The notes: a model not told the origin generated them from the letters alone. A stretch of DNA of 64,000 bases from an uncultured Pelagibacteraceae bacterium (GCA_902521005.1 CABYPZ010000001.1:120789-184788), one strand, 5' to 3'; positions 47,920 to 58,108 are shown, numbered from the stretch's first letter. Made by a program: numbers and translations.

Positions 47920-49532
47920 TTATAGATTTTTGCAGCTTTGATAAAAGATGAGAATAAAGGATGTGGTGACAAAGGTCTAGATTTAAATTCAGGATGAAAT
48001 TGAACTCCTATAAACCATGGATGATCTTTTAACTCAATAATCTCAGGTAATTTATTATCAGGTGAAATACCAGAGAAAATTAAACCTTTTTTCTCAAATT
48101 TATCTTTAAGGTTTATATTAACCTCATATCTATGTCTATGTCTTTCTTGAATTGATTGGCTCTTGTAGATTTTTTTTATTTTTGTATTTTTTTTTAATTT
48201 TGCCTTATAAAGACCTAGCCTCATCGTTCCACCTAAATTCTTATCAGTTCCTTTTATGATTTTACCATTTTTATTCCATTCATTTATTAATCCAATAATT
48301 GGATAACAATTGTTGTTAAATTCAGTAGATCCTGCGTTAGTTATTTTAAGAACATTTCGTGCAAACTCTACCATTGCCATTTGCATTCCAAAGCATATTC
48401 CTAAAAAAGGTATTTTGTTTTGTCTTGCATATTTAATTGCTGAAATTTTTCCTTCCGTTCCTCTCTTACCAAATCCACCTGGAATAAGGACTCCAGAAAC
48501 ATTTTTTAATTTTTCTTTTATTTTATTTGGCTTTAAGTTATCAGACTCAATTCTAACTAAATTTACTTTTACCTTATTGTCTATACCCCCATGAGTTAAA
48601 GCTTCATCTAGTGATTTATATGCATCTTTTAGGTTTACGTATTTACCAATTATAGCAATGTTTATTTGGGTTTTTGTTTTTAAAATTATATCTGTTATTT
48701 TTTTCCATGGTTTTAAGTTGGCTGCCCTTTTGGAATTAATTTTAAAATGTTTTAAAACTTGTTTATCTAATTTTTCATTAAAAAAACTGATTGGGGCTTC
48801 ATAAATAGTCTTTACATCTACCGTTTCTATTACATTGTTAATTGGAACATTGCAAAATAAAGATATTTTTTTTCTTTGATCCAGTGGTATTGATCTTTCG
48901 GACCTACAAATAACAATATCAGGTTGGATTCCTAAACTTCTTAGTTCTTTGACTGAGTGTTGTGTTGGTTTAGTTTTAATTTCATCAGAGGCTTTCATGT
49001 AAGGAACTAGTGTTAAATGAATAAATAATGTTTTATTTTTTCCATTATCATTTGAAAATTGTCTTATTGCCTCTAAGAATGGAAGACTTTCAATATCACC
49101 AACTGTGCCTCCTATTTCACATATTACAAAATCTTCATTGGTAATATCTTTTTTTATAAACTCTTTAATTCTGTCTGTCACGTGAGGTATAACTTGAACA
49201 GTTTTTCCTAAGTAACTACCTTTTCTTTCTTTGTAAATTATATCACTATAAATTTTACCAGTTGTAATATTATCTGATTTCTTTGAAGAAATATTTGTAA
49301 ATCTTTCGTAATGACCCAGATCTAAATCTGTTTCAGCGCCGTCGTCTGTTACAAAAACTTCACCATGTTGAAAAGGACTCATTGTTCCCGGATCAACATT
49401 TAGATAAGGATCCATTTTTCTTATCCTTACTTTATACCCTTGTGATTTTAATAAATAAGCTAAAGATGCTGAGGCCAAACCTTTACCAAGAGATGAAACC
49501 ACGCCGCCAGTGACAAATATATATCGCGCCAT
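47916..49532 (-). CDS. pyrG: CTP synthase
   Basis: The 538-residue enzyme aminates UTP to CTP. The synthase domain has IFVTGGVVSSLGKGLASASL and CEIGGTVGDIESLPFLEAIR. The glutaminase domain has PGGFGKRGTEGKI, FLGICFGMQMAMVEFARN (nucleophilic Cys) and GVQFHPEFKSRPL (His-Glu). The length is normal. It lies between secG (41 bases upstream) and kdsA (4-base overlap). Confidence 0.97.
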   Translation of the reverse strand: MARYIFVTGGVVSSLGKGLASASLAYLLKSQGYKVRIRKMDPYLNVDPGTMSPFQHGEVFVTDDGAETDLDLGHYERFTNISSKKSDNITTGKIYSDIIYKERKGSYLGKTVQVIPHVTDRIKEFIKKDITNEDFVICEIGGTVGDIESLPFLEAIRQFSNDNGKNKTLFIHLTLVPYMKASDEIKTKPTQHSVKELRSLGIQPDIVICRSERSIPLDQRKKISLFCNVPINNVIETVDVKTIYEAPISFFNEKLDKQVLKHFKINSKRAANLKPWKKITDIILKTKTQINIAIIGKYVNLKDAYKSLDEALTHGGIDNKVKVNLVRIESDNLKPNKIKEKLKNVSGVLIPGGFGKRGTEGKISAIKYARQNKIPFLGICFGMQMAMVEFARNVLKITNAGSTEFNNNCYPIIGLINEWNKNGKIIKGTDKNLGGTMRLGLYKAKLKKNTKIKKIYKSQSIQERHRHRYEVNINLKDKFEKKGLIFSGISPDNKLPEIIELKDHPWFIGVQFHPEFKSRPLSPHPLFSSFIKAAKIYK

Positions 49533-49573
49533 GGAATTATGTTATAGCTTGTAATTATAAAATTGGAAAGTAT

Positions 49574-49879
49574 TTAATTGTTATTTTCAGGAATTTTTGG
49601 AGCTTCATCCTGTTTATTTTCCTCTATTTTATCAAGCACAGATTTGCTGGGTGTTAATTCTCCCCTGGAAACAATAGTCAAAGCTAAACTGCATATAATG
49701 AAAAGAGTAGCTATTATTGCTGTAGCCTTTGTAAAAAAGTTACCTGCAGATCTAGAAAACATAAAATTATCTTGTGAAACACCTATACCTAATGCCCCAC
49801 CCTCTGATTTTTGAACTAACACAACAATAACTAGGATGATTGCTAAGATTATATTTATACCTAATAAAATATTTTCCAT
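49574..49879 (-). CDS. secG: Preprotein translocase subunit SecG
   Basis: The 101-residue protein has two TMs (INIILAIILVIVVLVQKSEG with the family VQ motif, and TKATAIIATLFIICSLALTI) and the loop GGALGIGVSQDNFMFSRSAG. The acidic C-terminal tail is probably disordered. SecG is the accessory subunit of SecYEG. It lies 5 bases after tpiA and 41 before pyrG; tpiA-secG-pyrG is a common alphaproteobacterial order. Confidence 0.93.
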   Translation of the reverse strand: MENILLGINIILAIILVIVVLVQKSEGGALGIGVSQDNFMFSRSAGNFFTKATAIIATLFIICSLALTIVSRGELTPSKSVLDKIEENKQDEAPKIPENNN

Positions 49880-49884
49880 GAGGA

Positions 49885-50637
49885 CTAATTAATAGTTTTT
49901 TTTATGATATCAATAAAATTCTTAGTTTTTTGAGAGGCTCCACCGATCAAAAATCCATTAATTGATCTTATTTTTGATAATTCTTTAATATTTTTTGTAT
50001 TAACTGAACCACCATATAAAATTTTTATATTTTTAAGTCTTGATCTCTTCCTTAATAAGCTTTTTACAAATATAACAATATTATCAAGATCTTTAGAAGC
50101 AGGTATTTTTCCAGAACCTATAGACCAAACTGGTTCATAGGCAATTATAATATTGTTAAATTTTGAAATATTTTTGAGACCATTTAAAATCTGTTTTTTT
50201 AAAACTATTTTAGTTTTATTTTTTCTTTTTTCTTTTAAAGTCTCTCCTACACAGAAGATAACTTTTAAATTTTCTTTAATTGCAGATTTTATTTTTAAAT
50301 TAATAATTTTATCGTTTTCACCTTCACGTCTATTTTCTGAATGTCCAAGAATTACATAGCTACATCCTAATGATTTTATCATTTTTGCATTTATAGAACC
50401 AGTGAATGATCCAAAATCAGTTTGGTGATGACAATTTTGGGCACCAACTTTTATAGTAGAGGATTTCAAAGTATCAACAAAAGGTCTTAACAATGTATAT
50501 GGTGGGCAATAAATTATTTTTGTTTTTTTTAGTTTTCTCGTTTTTGAAAAAATCTTAATACTCTTCAGCGTGGTAATAGAGCTTAGATTTCCATACATTT
50601 TCCAATTTGCTATAAAATACATATTATTGTTTGTCAT
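49885..50637 (-). CDS. tpiA: Triosephosphate isomerase
   Basis: The 250-residue TIM barrel shows FIANWKMYGNLSS (Asn-Lys catalytic), VILGHSENRREGEND (catalytic His), IIAYEPVWSIGSGKIPA (catalytic Glu) and ILYGGSVNTKNIKEL. It interconverts dihydroxyacetone phosphate and glyceraldehyde-3-phosphate. It is the first gene of a minus-strand run and diverges from the PpiD-like gene over 56 bases. Confidence 0.96.
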   Translation of the reverse strand: MTNNNMYFIANWKMYGNLSSITTLKSIKIFSKTRKLKKTKIIYCPPYTLLRPFVDTLKSSTIKVGAQNCHHQTDFGSFTGSINAKMIKSLGCSYVILGHSENRREGENDKIINLKIKSAIKENLKVIFCVGETLKEKRKNKTKIVLKKQILNGLKNISKFNNIIIAYEPVWSIGSGKIPASKDLDNIVIFVKSLLRKRSRLKNIKILYGGSVNTKNIKELSKIRSINGFLIGGASQKTKNFIDIIKKTIN

Positions 50638-50693
50638 TATTAAAAAATTAATTTATAGGTTTGTTTTTTATAGATCAATAAATTTAAATTAAT

Positions 50694-52115
50694 ATGTTAG
50701 GTAAACTTAGAAGTTTTTCAAAAGGCAAATTAGCAGCTGTGTTAGTAGCTATTATTATCATTCCATTTGTATTCTGGGGTATGGGGAGTGTTTTTAGTGG
50801 AGGAAATACAAATAGCGTAGGTAAGATAAATAATAAAAATATTTCTACCAAAGATTTTATGGACTACATAAATAAATCAAAAATAAATCCAGAAATAATA
50901 AAGGCAAATATTGATAATAATGTTATAGAACAATTACTTACTCAATTAGTTTCAACTATTATTATTGATTTAGAGATAAACGATCTATCTGTTAGACTGA
51001 ACGACTTAAATCTTGCTAATAAAATTACAAATCAAGAATCTTTTAAAGATGAAAATAATAATTTTTCAAGAACTAAATATGAAAAATTTTTATTACAAAA
51101 TAATTTTAGTGTTGTTGAGTTTGAACAAACAGTAAAAAAAAATGAACTAAATAAAAAACTTTTTACCTATATCAATGGTGGTGTTAAGTCGCCTTATTTT
51201 CTATCAAACAAACTATTTAAGGACCAAACTAAGAATATTCAACTATCCTATCTAGATCTAAATAAAATTTATATTCAGAAAAGTAATTTATCTGATCAAG
51301 ATGTTAAAATGCATATTGAAAATAATGAGGAAAAATTTTCAACAAAAATGGTAGATATAACTTATGCAAAAATTACACCCAAAAATTTGACAAATCAGGA
51401 TGAATTTAATGAAGAATTTTTTTCCATAATTGACAGTATTGAGAATGATATTATGAACAATGTCTCAATAAACAATATATCTGATAAATATGGATTTAAA
51501 TTAAAAATAGAATACGAATATCTTGGTAATAGCAAAGATGAGGTTATTAATGAAATATATAATAGCAACAGTGAAGCAAATATAAAATTATTAGATAAAA
51601 ACGATTTCTTTTTAATTTATGAAAAGAAAAATATTAAAAATACAATTCCTGACAAAAATGATGCGGATTTATTAGAAAGTGCAAAAAATGATCTTTTTGA
51701 ATTAAAAAAATTTGAAACCAATAAAGATTTATTGTTGAAAATCGACAAAAAGGAATTTGATGATTCAGATTTTAAAAAATTAACCGCTGATAATAATTTG
51801 CAGACTTTAGAAATTAAATCAATTGATGATAATAAATTTTTAAACATTGATTCAATAAAACTTTTATATTCACTTTCTAAAGGATCTTTTTCTCTTGTGG
51901 TAGATATAAAAAATAATATTTATCTTGCTAAAATTGATAATATTATCGAAAAAAATCTAAACATAAATAGTGATAATCAAAAAAATTATTATATGGAATC
52001 TAATAAAAATATTAAAAGTAACCTATATAGCACATATGATATTCTTCTAAATAAAAAATATAAAATTAAAATTAATCAAAATACACTTGATAGAGTTAAA
52101 AATTATTTTAGATAA
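50694..52115 (+). CDS. PpiD-like membrane-anchored periplasmic chaperone
   Basis: The 473-residue protein has an N-terminal signal-anchor (about residues 12-30, KLAAVLVAIIIIPFVFWGMG) and a SurA_N-like helical region with KINNKNISTKDFMDYI and the FSRTKYEKFLLQNNFSVVEFEQ motif common to PpiD. It is shorter than typical PpiD (about 620 residues), and I cannot identify a good parvulin PPIase core. It may act as a folding helper at the Sec exit. It is divergent from tpiA and joined to trpE by one base. The same neighbour is found before trpE in other alphaproteobacteria. Confidence 0.8.
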   Translation: MLGKLRSFSKGKLAAVLVAIIIIPFVFWGMGSVFSGGNTNSVGKINNKNISTKDFMDYINKSKINPEIIKANIDNNVIEQLLTQLVSTIIIDLEINDLSVRLNDLNLANKITNQESFKDENNNFSRTKYEKFLLQNNFSVVEFEQTVKKNELNKKLFTYINGGVKSPYFLSNKLFKDQTKNIQLSYLDLNKIYIQKSNLSDQDVKMHIENNEEKFSTKMVDITYAKITPKNLTNQDEFNEEFFSIIDSIENDIMNNVSINNISDKYGFKLKIEYEYLGNSKDEVINEIYNSNSEANIKLLDKNDFFLIYEKKNIKNTIPDKNDADLLESAKNDLFELKKFETNKDLLLKIDKKEFDDSDFKKLTADNNLQTLEIKSIDDNKFLNIDSIKLLYSLSKGSFSLVVDIKNNIYLAKIDNIIEKNLNINSDNQKNYYMESNKNIKSNLYSTYDILLNKKYKIKINQNTLDRVKNYFR

Positions 52116-53570
52116 TGTTAAATATTAGTTTTGAAGAATTTAAAAAAAATCACAGAAGAAAACAAAATCAAGTTATATATTATTCAATTAATACAATTGG
52201 TATCAATGAAATTAAAAATCTAATCGATAATTTTTTAAATGAAAAGAATAGTTTTGTTTTTGAGTCAGTTGAAAAAGGAATAATTAAAGGAAGATATACA
52301 ATTTTTGGAAAAGATCCTGACAAAATATGGGAATTTAATAATAATAATTCTTTTCTACAAACTGCCAAAAAAAAAATTAAGATTAAAGGAAATCCTAAGA
52401 AAATAATTGAGAAAATTATAGAGGATTTTCAATTTAAAATACCCAAAGAATTGCCTCCAATAAGTTCCTTAATTTCAGGTTACTTTTCATACGATATAAT
52501 TCGATATATAGAGAATGTCCCTAATAACTGTAAAGATGACCTTAAAATACCAGATACTAGAATACTAAGACCAAAAACTTTGGTAATCCACGATAATCTT
52601 AAAAGAAAAATTTATTATATACAAAATTGTTTTAAAGATGAAAAAATTACTAACTATGAAAAAGAATATAAAGAAATTTACGATGAAATAATAAACCTTA
52701 TTTTTTTATCAAAATATAATTTAAATGTTACTCAGAAAAACAAGAAAGAAAAAATTAAAGTAAAATCTAATATTTCAAAAAATAAATTTATTAAAAATGT
52801 GAATATTGCAAAAAAATATATTAAAATTGGTGATATTTTTCAGGTAGTTTTAAGTCAAAGATTTGAAGCAAAACTAACCAAAAATCCTATAGAAATTTAT
52901 AAAAAATTAAGATTAAGCAACCCATCACCTTTTATGTATTTTTTTAATTTTGAAGATTTTCAAATAATTGGTGCAAGTCCAGAAATCTTGGTCAGATTGA
53001 GAGATAATAATATAACTATAAGACCAATTGCTGGTACTAGGCCAAGAGGAAAAAACAAAATTGAGGATAAATTTTTTGAAAAAGATCTACTGAATGACAA
53101 AAAAGAGTTATCAGAACACTTAATGTTACTAGATTTGGGAAGAAATGACACTGGTAAAGTATCTAAAATAAATAGCGTAAGGGTTACTGAAAGATTTGCT
53201 GTAGAAAAGTATTCTCATGTTATGCATATAGTTTCTAATGTGGTTGGTAAATTTAATAAAAAATATTCTAAATTTGATACACTTTTATCGGGATTTCCAG
53301 CAGGAACTGTATCAGGTGCTCCAAAAATAAGGGCTATGGAAATTATTGATGAATTAGAAAGTACTAAAAGAAAAGTTTATGCTGGTGGTATTGGCTATTT
53401 TTCAGCAAATGGAGACTTTGATACATGTATAGCTCTAAGAACCGCTGTAACTAAAAAAAAATAAATTCTATGTTCAGGCGGGTGCGGGAATTGTAGCTGA
53501 TAGCAAACCTTTAAATGAATATAAAGAAACGATAAATAAAGCTAAGGCTCTATTAAAATCTTTAGAATAA
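52115..53570 (+). pseudogene. trpE: Anthranilate synthase component I, interrupted by an extra A in an A9 run
   Basis: TrpE makes anthranilate from chorismate with TrpG. The first frame (52115-53464, 449 residues) has FESVEKGIIKGRYTIFG in the regulatory domain, IKIGDIFQVVLSQRFEA, IIGASPEILVRL, PIAGTRPRGKNKIED, LMLLDLGRNDTGKV and FPAGTVSGAPKIRAMEIID, and stops right after the A9 run 53453-53461. The missing end is present in the +1 frame to 53570 and reads [19 protein letters not shown], as in intact TrpE. Removing one A gives [13 protein letters not shown]. All other sites look intact. It may be an error in the assembly or a genuine slippage-dependent gene. Confidence 0.9.
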
Positions 53571-53572
53571 AT

Positions 53573-54148
53573 ATGAGAATTTTACTTATAGATAATTACG
53601 ATAGCTTTACGTTTAATTTGTACCACTATATTTCTTCATTAGATGCGAAGGTTGATGTAATTAGAAATGACAAAATAAATACAAAATCAATTTTAAAAAA
53701 AAAATATAATAAAATTGTAATATCTCCTGGTCCCGGTAACCCCAATCAATCAGGAAATTGTTTAGACATTGTAAAAAAACTATATAAAAAGATTCCAATA
53801 CTTGGCGTTTGTTTAGGTCATCAAATTATTGGTCAGGTTTTTGGATGTAAAATTGTTCAAGCAAAAAAATTAATGCATGGCAAAACCAGTAAAATAAGAT
53901 CACTAGATTTAGGTATATTAAAGAAATTACCAAAAAATTTTGAAGCTACAAGATATCATAGCTTAATAATTGACAAAAAGTCACTATCTAAAGATCTTAT
54001 GATTACAGCTTATTCAGAGGACTCGGTTATTATGGGAATTATGCATAAAAAATATAATGTACATGGAGTACAATTTCATCCAGAAAGTATTAAAACACCT
54101 ATAGGGATGAGAATTTTAAAAAATTTCATAAATTATAAAGTTAAATGA
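53573..54148 (+). CDS. trpG: Anthranilate synthase glutaminase component
   Basis: The 191-residue glutaminase has LLIDNYDSFTFNLYHYI, ISPGPGNPNQSG, LGVCLGHQIIGQVFG (Cys nucleophile), and VHGVQFHPESIKTPIGM (His-Glu). It supplies ammonia from glutamine to TrpE. It starts 2 bases after the corrected trpE stop and overlaps trpD by 4 bases, as in a standard trpEGDC operon. Confidence 0.96.
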   Translation: MRILLIDNYDSFTFNLYHYISSLDAKVDVIRNDKINTKSILKKKYNKIVISPGPGNPNQSGNCLDIVKKLYKKIPILGVCLGHQIIGQVFGCKIVQAKKLMHGKTSKIRSLDLGILKKLPKNFEATRYHSLIIDKKSLSKDLMITAYSEDSVIMGIMHKKYNVHGVQFHPESIKTPIGMRILKNFINYKVK

Positions 54149-55137
54149 AAATTTACTTAGATAAACTTAACAATAAAGAAAACCTGACATTTGAAGAAAG
54201 TAAATCAGCCTTCAATATATTAATGAATGGTAAAGCTAGCGAAGATGAAATATTTAATTTTCTTACTTTGTTATCACTTAAAGGAGAGGTTTCTTCTGAA
54301 ATAGCTGGGGGTGTTTATGTCCTTAGAGAAAAATCAAAAAGAGTAAATTATGATGAATGTATAGATACATGTGGAACTGGGGGGGATGGAATGAATACTC
54401 TGAACATATCTACTGCTTCAGCATTATTATTAGCTAGTATTGGTATAAAGGTTGCTAAACATGGAAATAAAGCAGTTTCATCAAAATGTGGATCTGGTGA
54501 TGTATTAGAGGCATTAAATATTAATATTAATTTAGAACCAAATTTTGTTGAAGATCAAATAAATAAACTAAATTTTGGTTTTATGTTTGCACCAAATTAT
54601 CATAGTGCTATGAAATTTGTAGGCCCTACAAGAAAGAAAATTGGAAAGAGAACGATTTTTAACATGATTGGACCATTAAGTAATCCTGCACTTGTGACAA
54701 GACAGGTAATTGGTGTTTTTGATAAAAAATTATTAAACATTTTTGCGGAAGCCTTAAAAAATTTAGGAATTAAATTTGCGTGGATAGTAAATAGTGAGGA
54801 TGGATTGGATGAGATATCACCTTATGAAAAAACAAATGTTGTTCAATTAAACAAAGGTGAAATTTCAAATATCACAATAGATCCAAAAGAACTAGATATT
54901 CAGGCAAATAACATTAAAGATCTAATTGGAAACGATTCAAAATTTAATGCGGACAGAATGATAGATATATTTAAAGGAGAAGATAATGACTTTTCAAAAG
55001 CAGTTTGTTTAAACGCCGCAGCTGGACTTATAGTATCTGAAAAATACAATGATTTTAAGATTGCTTATAATTTTACCAGAGAATTTATCAAATCAGGTAA
55101 AGCCTTCGAACATTTAAAAAAAATACAAAGTGTCTGA
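54145..55137 (+). CDS. trpD: Anthranilate phosphoribosyltransferase
   Basis: The 330-residue enzyme joins anthranilate to PRPP. It has DTCGTGGDGMNTLNISTA (PRPP loop), KHGNKAVSSKCGSGDVLEAL, FAPNYHSAMKFVGPTRK and NMIGPLSNPA. The ATGA overlap with trpG and an 8-base overlap with trpC support the operon. The length is normal. Confidence 0.97.
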   Translation: MKIYLDKLNNKENLTFEESKSAFNILMNGKASEDEIFNFLTLLSLKGEVSSEIAGGVYVLREKSKRVNYDECIDTCGTGGDGMNTLNISTASALLLASIGIKVAKHGNKAVSSKCGSGDVLEALNININLEPNFVEDQINKLNFGFMFAPNYHSAMKFVGPTRKKIGKRTIFNMIGPLSNPALVTRQVIGVFDKKLLNIFAEALKNLGIKFAWIVNSEDGLDEISPYEKTNVVQLNKGEISNITIDPKELDIQANNIKDLIGNDSKFNADRMIDIFKGEDNDFSKAVCLNAAAGLIVSEKYNDFKIAYNFTREFIKSGKAFEHLKKIQSV

Positions 55138-55921
55138 AAATATACTAAAAAAAATTATTGATAATAAAGAAAAAAAAATAGATTTGTTAAAAGAATCAAT
55201 ATCTATTGATAGTTTAAAAAGTAAAATAAATGAAAATAATTCTTATACGAATTTTGCTGAAAAAATAATATTAAATGAAAAAAATAATAAAATTTCAATT
55301 ATTGCAGAAATTAAAAAAGCTAGTCCATCAGCTGGCATTATAATTAATGATTATAATCCACTAAATATCGCAGAAGTTTATAATGATAATAAAGCTACAT
55401 GCTTATCTGTTTTAACTGAGGAAGACTATTTTTTAGGGAATTTATCAGACATCGCAAAAATTAAAGAAAAAATAAAACTTCCCATATTATGTAAAGATTT
55501 TTTTATAGACAAATTTCAAGTTTATCTCGCTAAAAGTTATGGCGCTGATGCAATTTTAATTATTTTAGCTGCTGTTTCTGATAAGATTGCAGATGAATTA
55601 TACGAAGAAGCTTTAAAACTAAAAATGTCAGTCATTATTGAAGTTCACACTGTTGAAGAAGCAAAAAGAGCTTTAAAATTTAAAGATGCATTAATAGGTA
55701 TAAATAATAGAAATCTTAAAACCCTCAAAACTGAAATAAATACAACTTATGATATTTACAGTGTATTAATGAACCATAGTGGACCGCTGATTTCTGAAAG
55801 TGGAATAAAAACAAAAGATGATCTATTAGAAATAGAAAAAAAGACAAATATTAAAACTTTTTTGATAGGTGAATCACTTTTGAAAGATTTGGATAAAAAT
55901 TCAATTTTTTCTGTTTTGTAG
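55130..55921 (+). CDS. trpC: Indole-3-glycerol phosphate synthase
   Basis: The 263-residue TIM barrel starts with GTG (55130). It shows IIAEIKKASPSAGIII (catalytic Lys/Glu), LSVLTEEDYFLGNLSD, ILCKDFFIDKFQVY, DAILIILAAVS, IGINNRNLKTLKTE and ISESGI. It closes the indole ring in tryptophan synthesis. In many alphaproteobacteria moaC and moeA follow trpC; here the next gene is lexA. Confidence 0.96.
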   Translation: MSENILKKIIDNKEKKIDLLKESISIDSLKSKINENNSYTNFAEKIILNEKNNKISIIAEIKKASPSAGIIINDYNPLNIAEVYNDNKATCLSVLTEEDYFLGNLSDIAKIKEKIKLPILCKDFFIDKFQVYLAKSYGADAILIILAAVSDKIADELYEEALKLKMSVIIEVHTVEEAKRALKFKDALIGINNRNLKTLKTEINTTYDIYSVLMNHSGPLISESGIKTKDDLLEIEKKTNIKTFLIGESLLKDLDKNSIFSVL

Positions 55922-55970
55922 CTAAATAAAGGTTGAATTTGTTGGTTTTTAACCTGTTGTTTATTCGATA

Positions 55971-55985
55971 GAACTTTAATAGAAC
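55971..55985 (+). promoter_or_regulatory. SOS box (LexA operator) upstream of lexA
   Basis: GAACTTTAATAGAAC is an exact GAAC-N7-GAAC direct repeat, the alphaproteobacterial LexA box. It ends 22 bases before the lexA ATG, so LexA binding should repress its own transcription. A GTTC at 56003-56006 sits on the opposite orientation nearby. Autoregulation is well known for this family; here it rests on the exact match. Confidence 0.9.
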
Positions 55986-56007
55986 ATGAATGTACTTAAT
56001 TTGTTCT

Positions 56008-56688
56008 ATGTTAACTAAAAAACAAAAAAATCTGCTTTTATTTATCAACAAGAAGTTGAGATCTTCTGGAGTGTCTCCTTCATATGAGGAAATGAAACTT
56101 TCTCTTAATTTAAAATCTAAATCAGGAATACATAGGCTAATAAGCGCTTTAGAAGAAAGAGGTTTTATAAAAAGATTAGCTCATAAAGCTAGAGCTTTGG
56201 AAGTAATTAAACTTCCTGAAACAGCTTCAGCTAATGATATTTATAATAGTTTTTCACCAAGTGTTATCAGAGGTGGATTAGATGATTCTGATTCTGCTAA
56301 TAAAGAAAGTGAAATACCTGTTTTAGGTAATATTGCAGCTGGAACACCAATAGAAGCAATTCAAAATGAAGTTACAAGAATTCCCTTACCATCAAATATT
56401 GAAAAAAATGGTGAGTATTTTGGATTAAAAGTTAATGGTGATTCCATGATTGAGGCTGGTATAAATGATGGTGATACAGTCATAATAAAAAAAACTGATA
56501 CAGCAGAAAATGGAAAAATTGTTGTTGCACTTATAGATGATCATGAAGCAATGTTAAAGAGACTCAGAAGAAAAGGTAAAACTGTAGCCTTGGAAAGTGC
56601 TAATAGAAATTATGAAACTAAGATATTTGGTCCAGATAGGGTTAAAGTACAAGGTATTCTAGTATCTTTATATAGAAACTTTCACTAA
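56008..56688 (+). CDS. lexA: SOS repressor LexA
   Basis: The 226-residue protein starts at [15 protein letters not shown]; an ATG 18 bases earlier overlaps the operator region and is less likely. The winged helix has [20 protein letters not shown]. The self-cleavage site is Ala111-Gly112 (NIAAGTPIE), with Ser146 ([10 protein letters not shown]) and Lys184 ([10 protein letters not shown]) as the catalytic dyad. It represses DNA-repair genes until RecA triggers cleavage. An SOS box lies upstream. Confidence 0.96.
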   Translation: MLTKKQKNLLLFINKKLRSSGVSPSYEEMKLSLNLKSKSGIHRLISALEERGFIKRLAHKARALEVIKLPETASANDIYNSFSPSVIRGGLDDSDSANKESEIPVLGNIAAGTPIEAIQNEVTRIPLPSNIEKNGEYFGLKVNGDSMIEAGINDGDTVIIKKTDTAENGKIVVALIDDHEAMLKRLRRKGKTVALESANRNYETKIFGPDRVKVQGILVSLYRNFH

Positions 56689-56707
56689 AATAGTTTAAAC
56701 ATCATTA

Positions 56708-58108
56708 ATGTCTAAAGTAGCAACAAGATTTGCTCCATCACCTACAGGTCCTCTTCATATAGGAGGAATAAGAACAGCACTTTTTAATTGGTTATATTCA
56801 AAAAATAAAAATGGATCTTTTTTTTTAAGAATTGAAGATACAGACAAAGAGAGGTCTAAAGATGAATATAAAAAACAAATTATAAAATCTCTTAAATGGA
56901 TAGGAATAGAGCATGATGGAGATGAATATATTCAATCAAAAAAATTAGATGATCACATTAAAGTTGCTAATGAATTGCTTAAAAACGGTCATGCATATAA
57001 ATGTTATTGTTCTAAAGAGGAAATTGAAGAACAAAAACTTAGAGCAAAACAAAAAAAGATACCTTATATTTATGATAGGAAGTGGAGAGATAAAAAAGAA
57101 GAAGAGGCTCCAAAAAATATTAAGCCTGTAATAAGATTTAAAAGTAAAATAGATGGAACTTCTATACTAAAAGATTTAGTCCAAGGTGATGTCGAAATTG
57201 ATAATAATACTATTGAAGATTTTATCATCTTGAGAAATGATGGATCTCCTACATATAACTTATCAGCATCAGTAGATGATCATATAATGAAAATGACACA
57301 CATAATTAGAGGGGATGATCACAAAATTAATACTTTTAAACAAATTCAAATTTATCAATCTATGGGATGGGAATTGCCTTTATTTGCTCATATACCATTA
57401 ATACATACAATAGATGGTAAAAAACTATCAAAACGAGATAAAGCTTCTACATTAGACGATTATTCTCAAATTGGTATTATGCCAGATGCTCTTAGAAATT
57501 ACCTTCTTAGATTAGGATGGTCTTATGAAGACAAAGAGATATTTAATCTCGATGAAAGTATTAAATATTTTAATCTTGAAGGAATTGGCAAATCTCCATC
57601 TAAGTTAGATATGAGTAGAATTTTATCTATGAATGAGCATTATATTAAGAGTATCGATGAAAATGATTTATTTGATCAACTAACCGAGTATTGCAAATTA
57701 TATAAAAGTGAAATTGAAGTGGATAAGAAAGATAAAATTAAAAAATCTCTAACTTTTCTTAAAAATAAAGCTAAAACGTTAGAAGATATATTTAATAATA
57801 GTCAATATATAATGGCAGATGAGGTTAATTTTAATCAAGATGATATTAATTTAATTGATGATAAAGCTAAAAAAGTGATTTCTGATTTCAATTCTCAAAT
57901 TGCAAGTGTTGATAAATTAAGCAAAGAAACATTAGAGCCAATAGTAAACGGATTGATTAAATCAAACGATACTAATTTTAAAGGAGTTGGACAGCCTTTA
58001 AGAGTAGCTTTAACAGGTTCAAAATTTGGACCTGGTATATATGATATAATTATTTCTCTTGGAAAAGAGGAAGTAACAAAAAGATTAACCAATAAGAAAT
58101 TTGTTTAA
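56708..58108 (+). CDS. gltX: Glutamyl-tRNA synthetase
   Basis: The 466-residue class I enzyme has FAPSPTGPLHIGGIRTALFN (HIGH-like) at the N-terminus, IEDTDKERSKDEY, IRGDDHKINTFKQI and the KLSKRDKAS (KMSKS-like) loop. The length and motifs are normal. It charges tRNA-Glu and, if discriminating, tRNA-Gln. It ends in a 24-base overlap with convergent lpxB, and a terminator-like hairpin lies past its stop, inside lpxB. Confidence 0.96.
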   Translation: MSKVATRFAPSPTGPLHIGGIRTALFNWLYSKNKNGSFFLRIEDTDKERSKDEYKKQIIKSLKWIGIEHDGDEYIQSKKLDDHIKVANELLKNGHAYKCYCSKEEIEEQKLRAKQKKIPYIYDRKWRDKKEEEAPKNIKPVIRFKSKIDGTSILKDLVQGDVEIDNNTIEDFIILRNDGSPTYNLSASVDDHIMKMTHIIRGDDHKINTFKQIQIYQSMGWELPLFAHIPLIHTIDGKKLSKRDKASTLDDYSQIGIMPDALRNYLLRLGWSYEDKEIFNLDESIKYFNLEGIGKSPSKLDMSRILSMNEHYIKSIDENDLFDQLTEYCKLYKSEIEVDKKDKIKKSLTFLKNKAKTLEDIFNNSQYIMADEVNFNQDDINLIDDKAKKVISDFNSQIASVDKLSKETLEPIVNGLIKSNDTNFKGVGQPLRVALTGSKFGPGIYDIIISLGKEEVTKRLTNKKFV

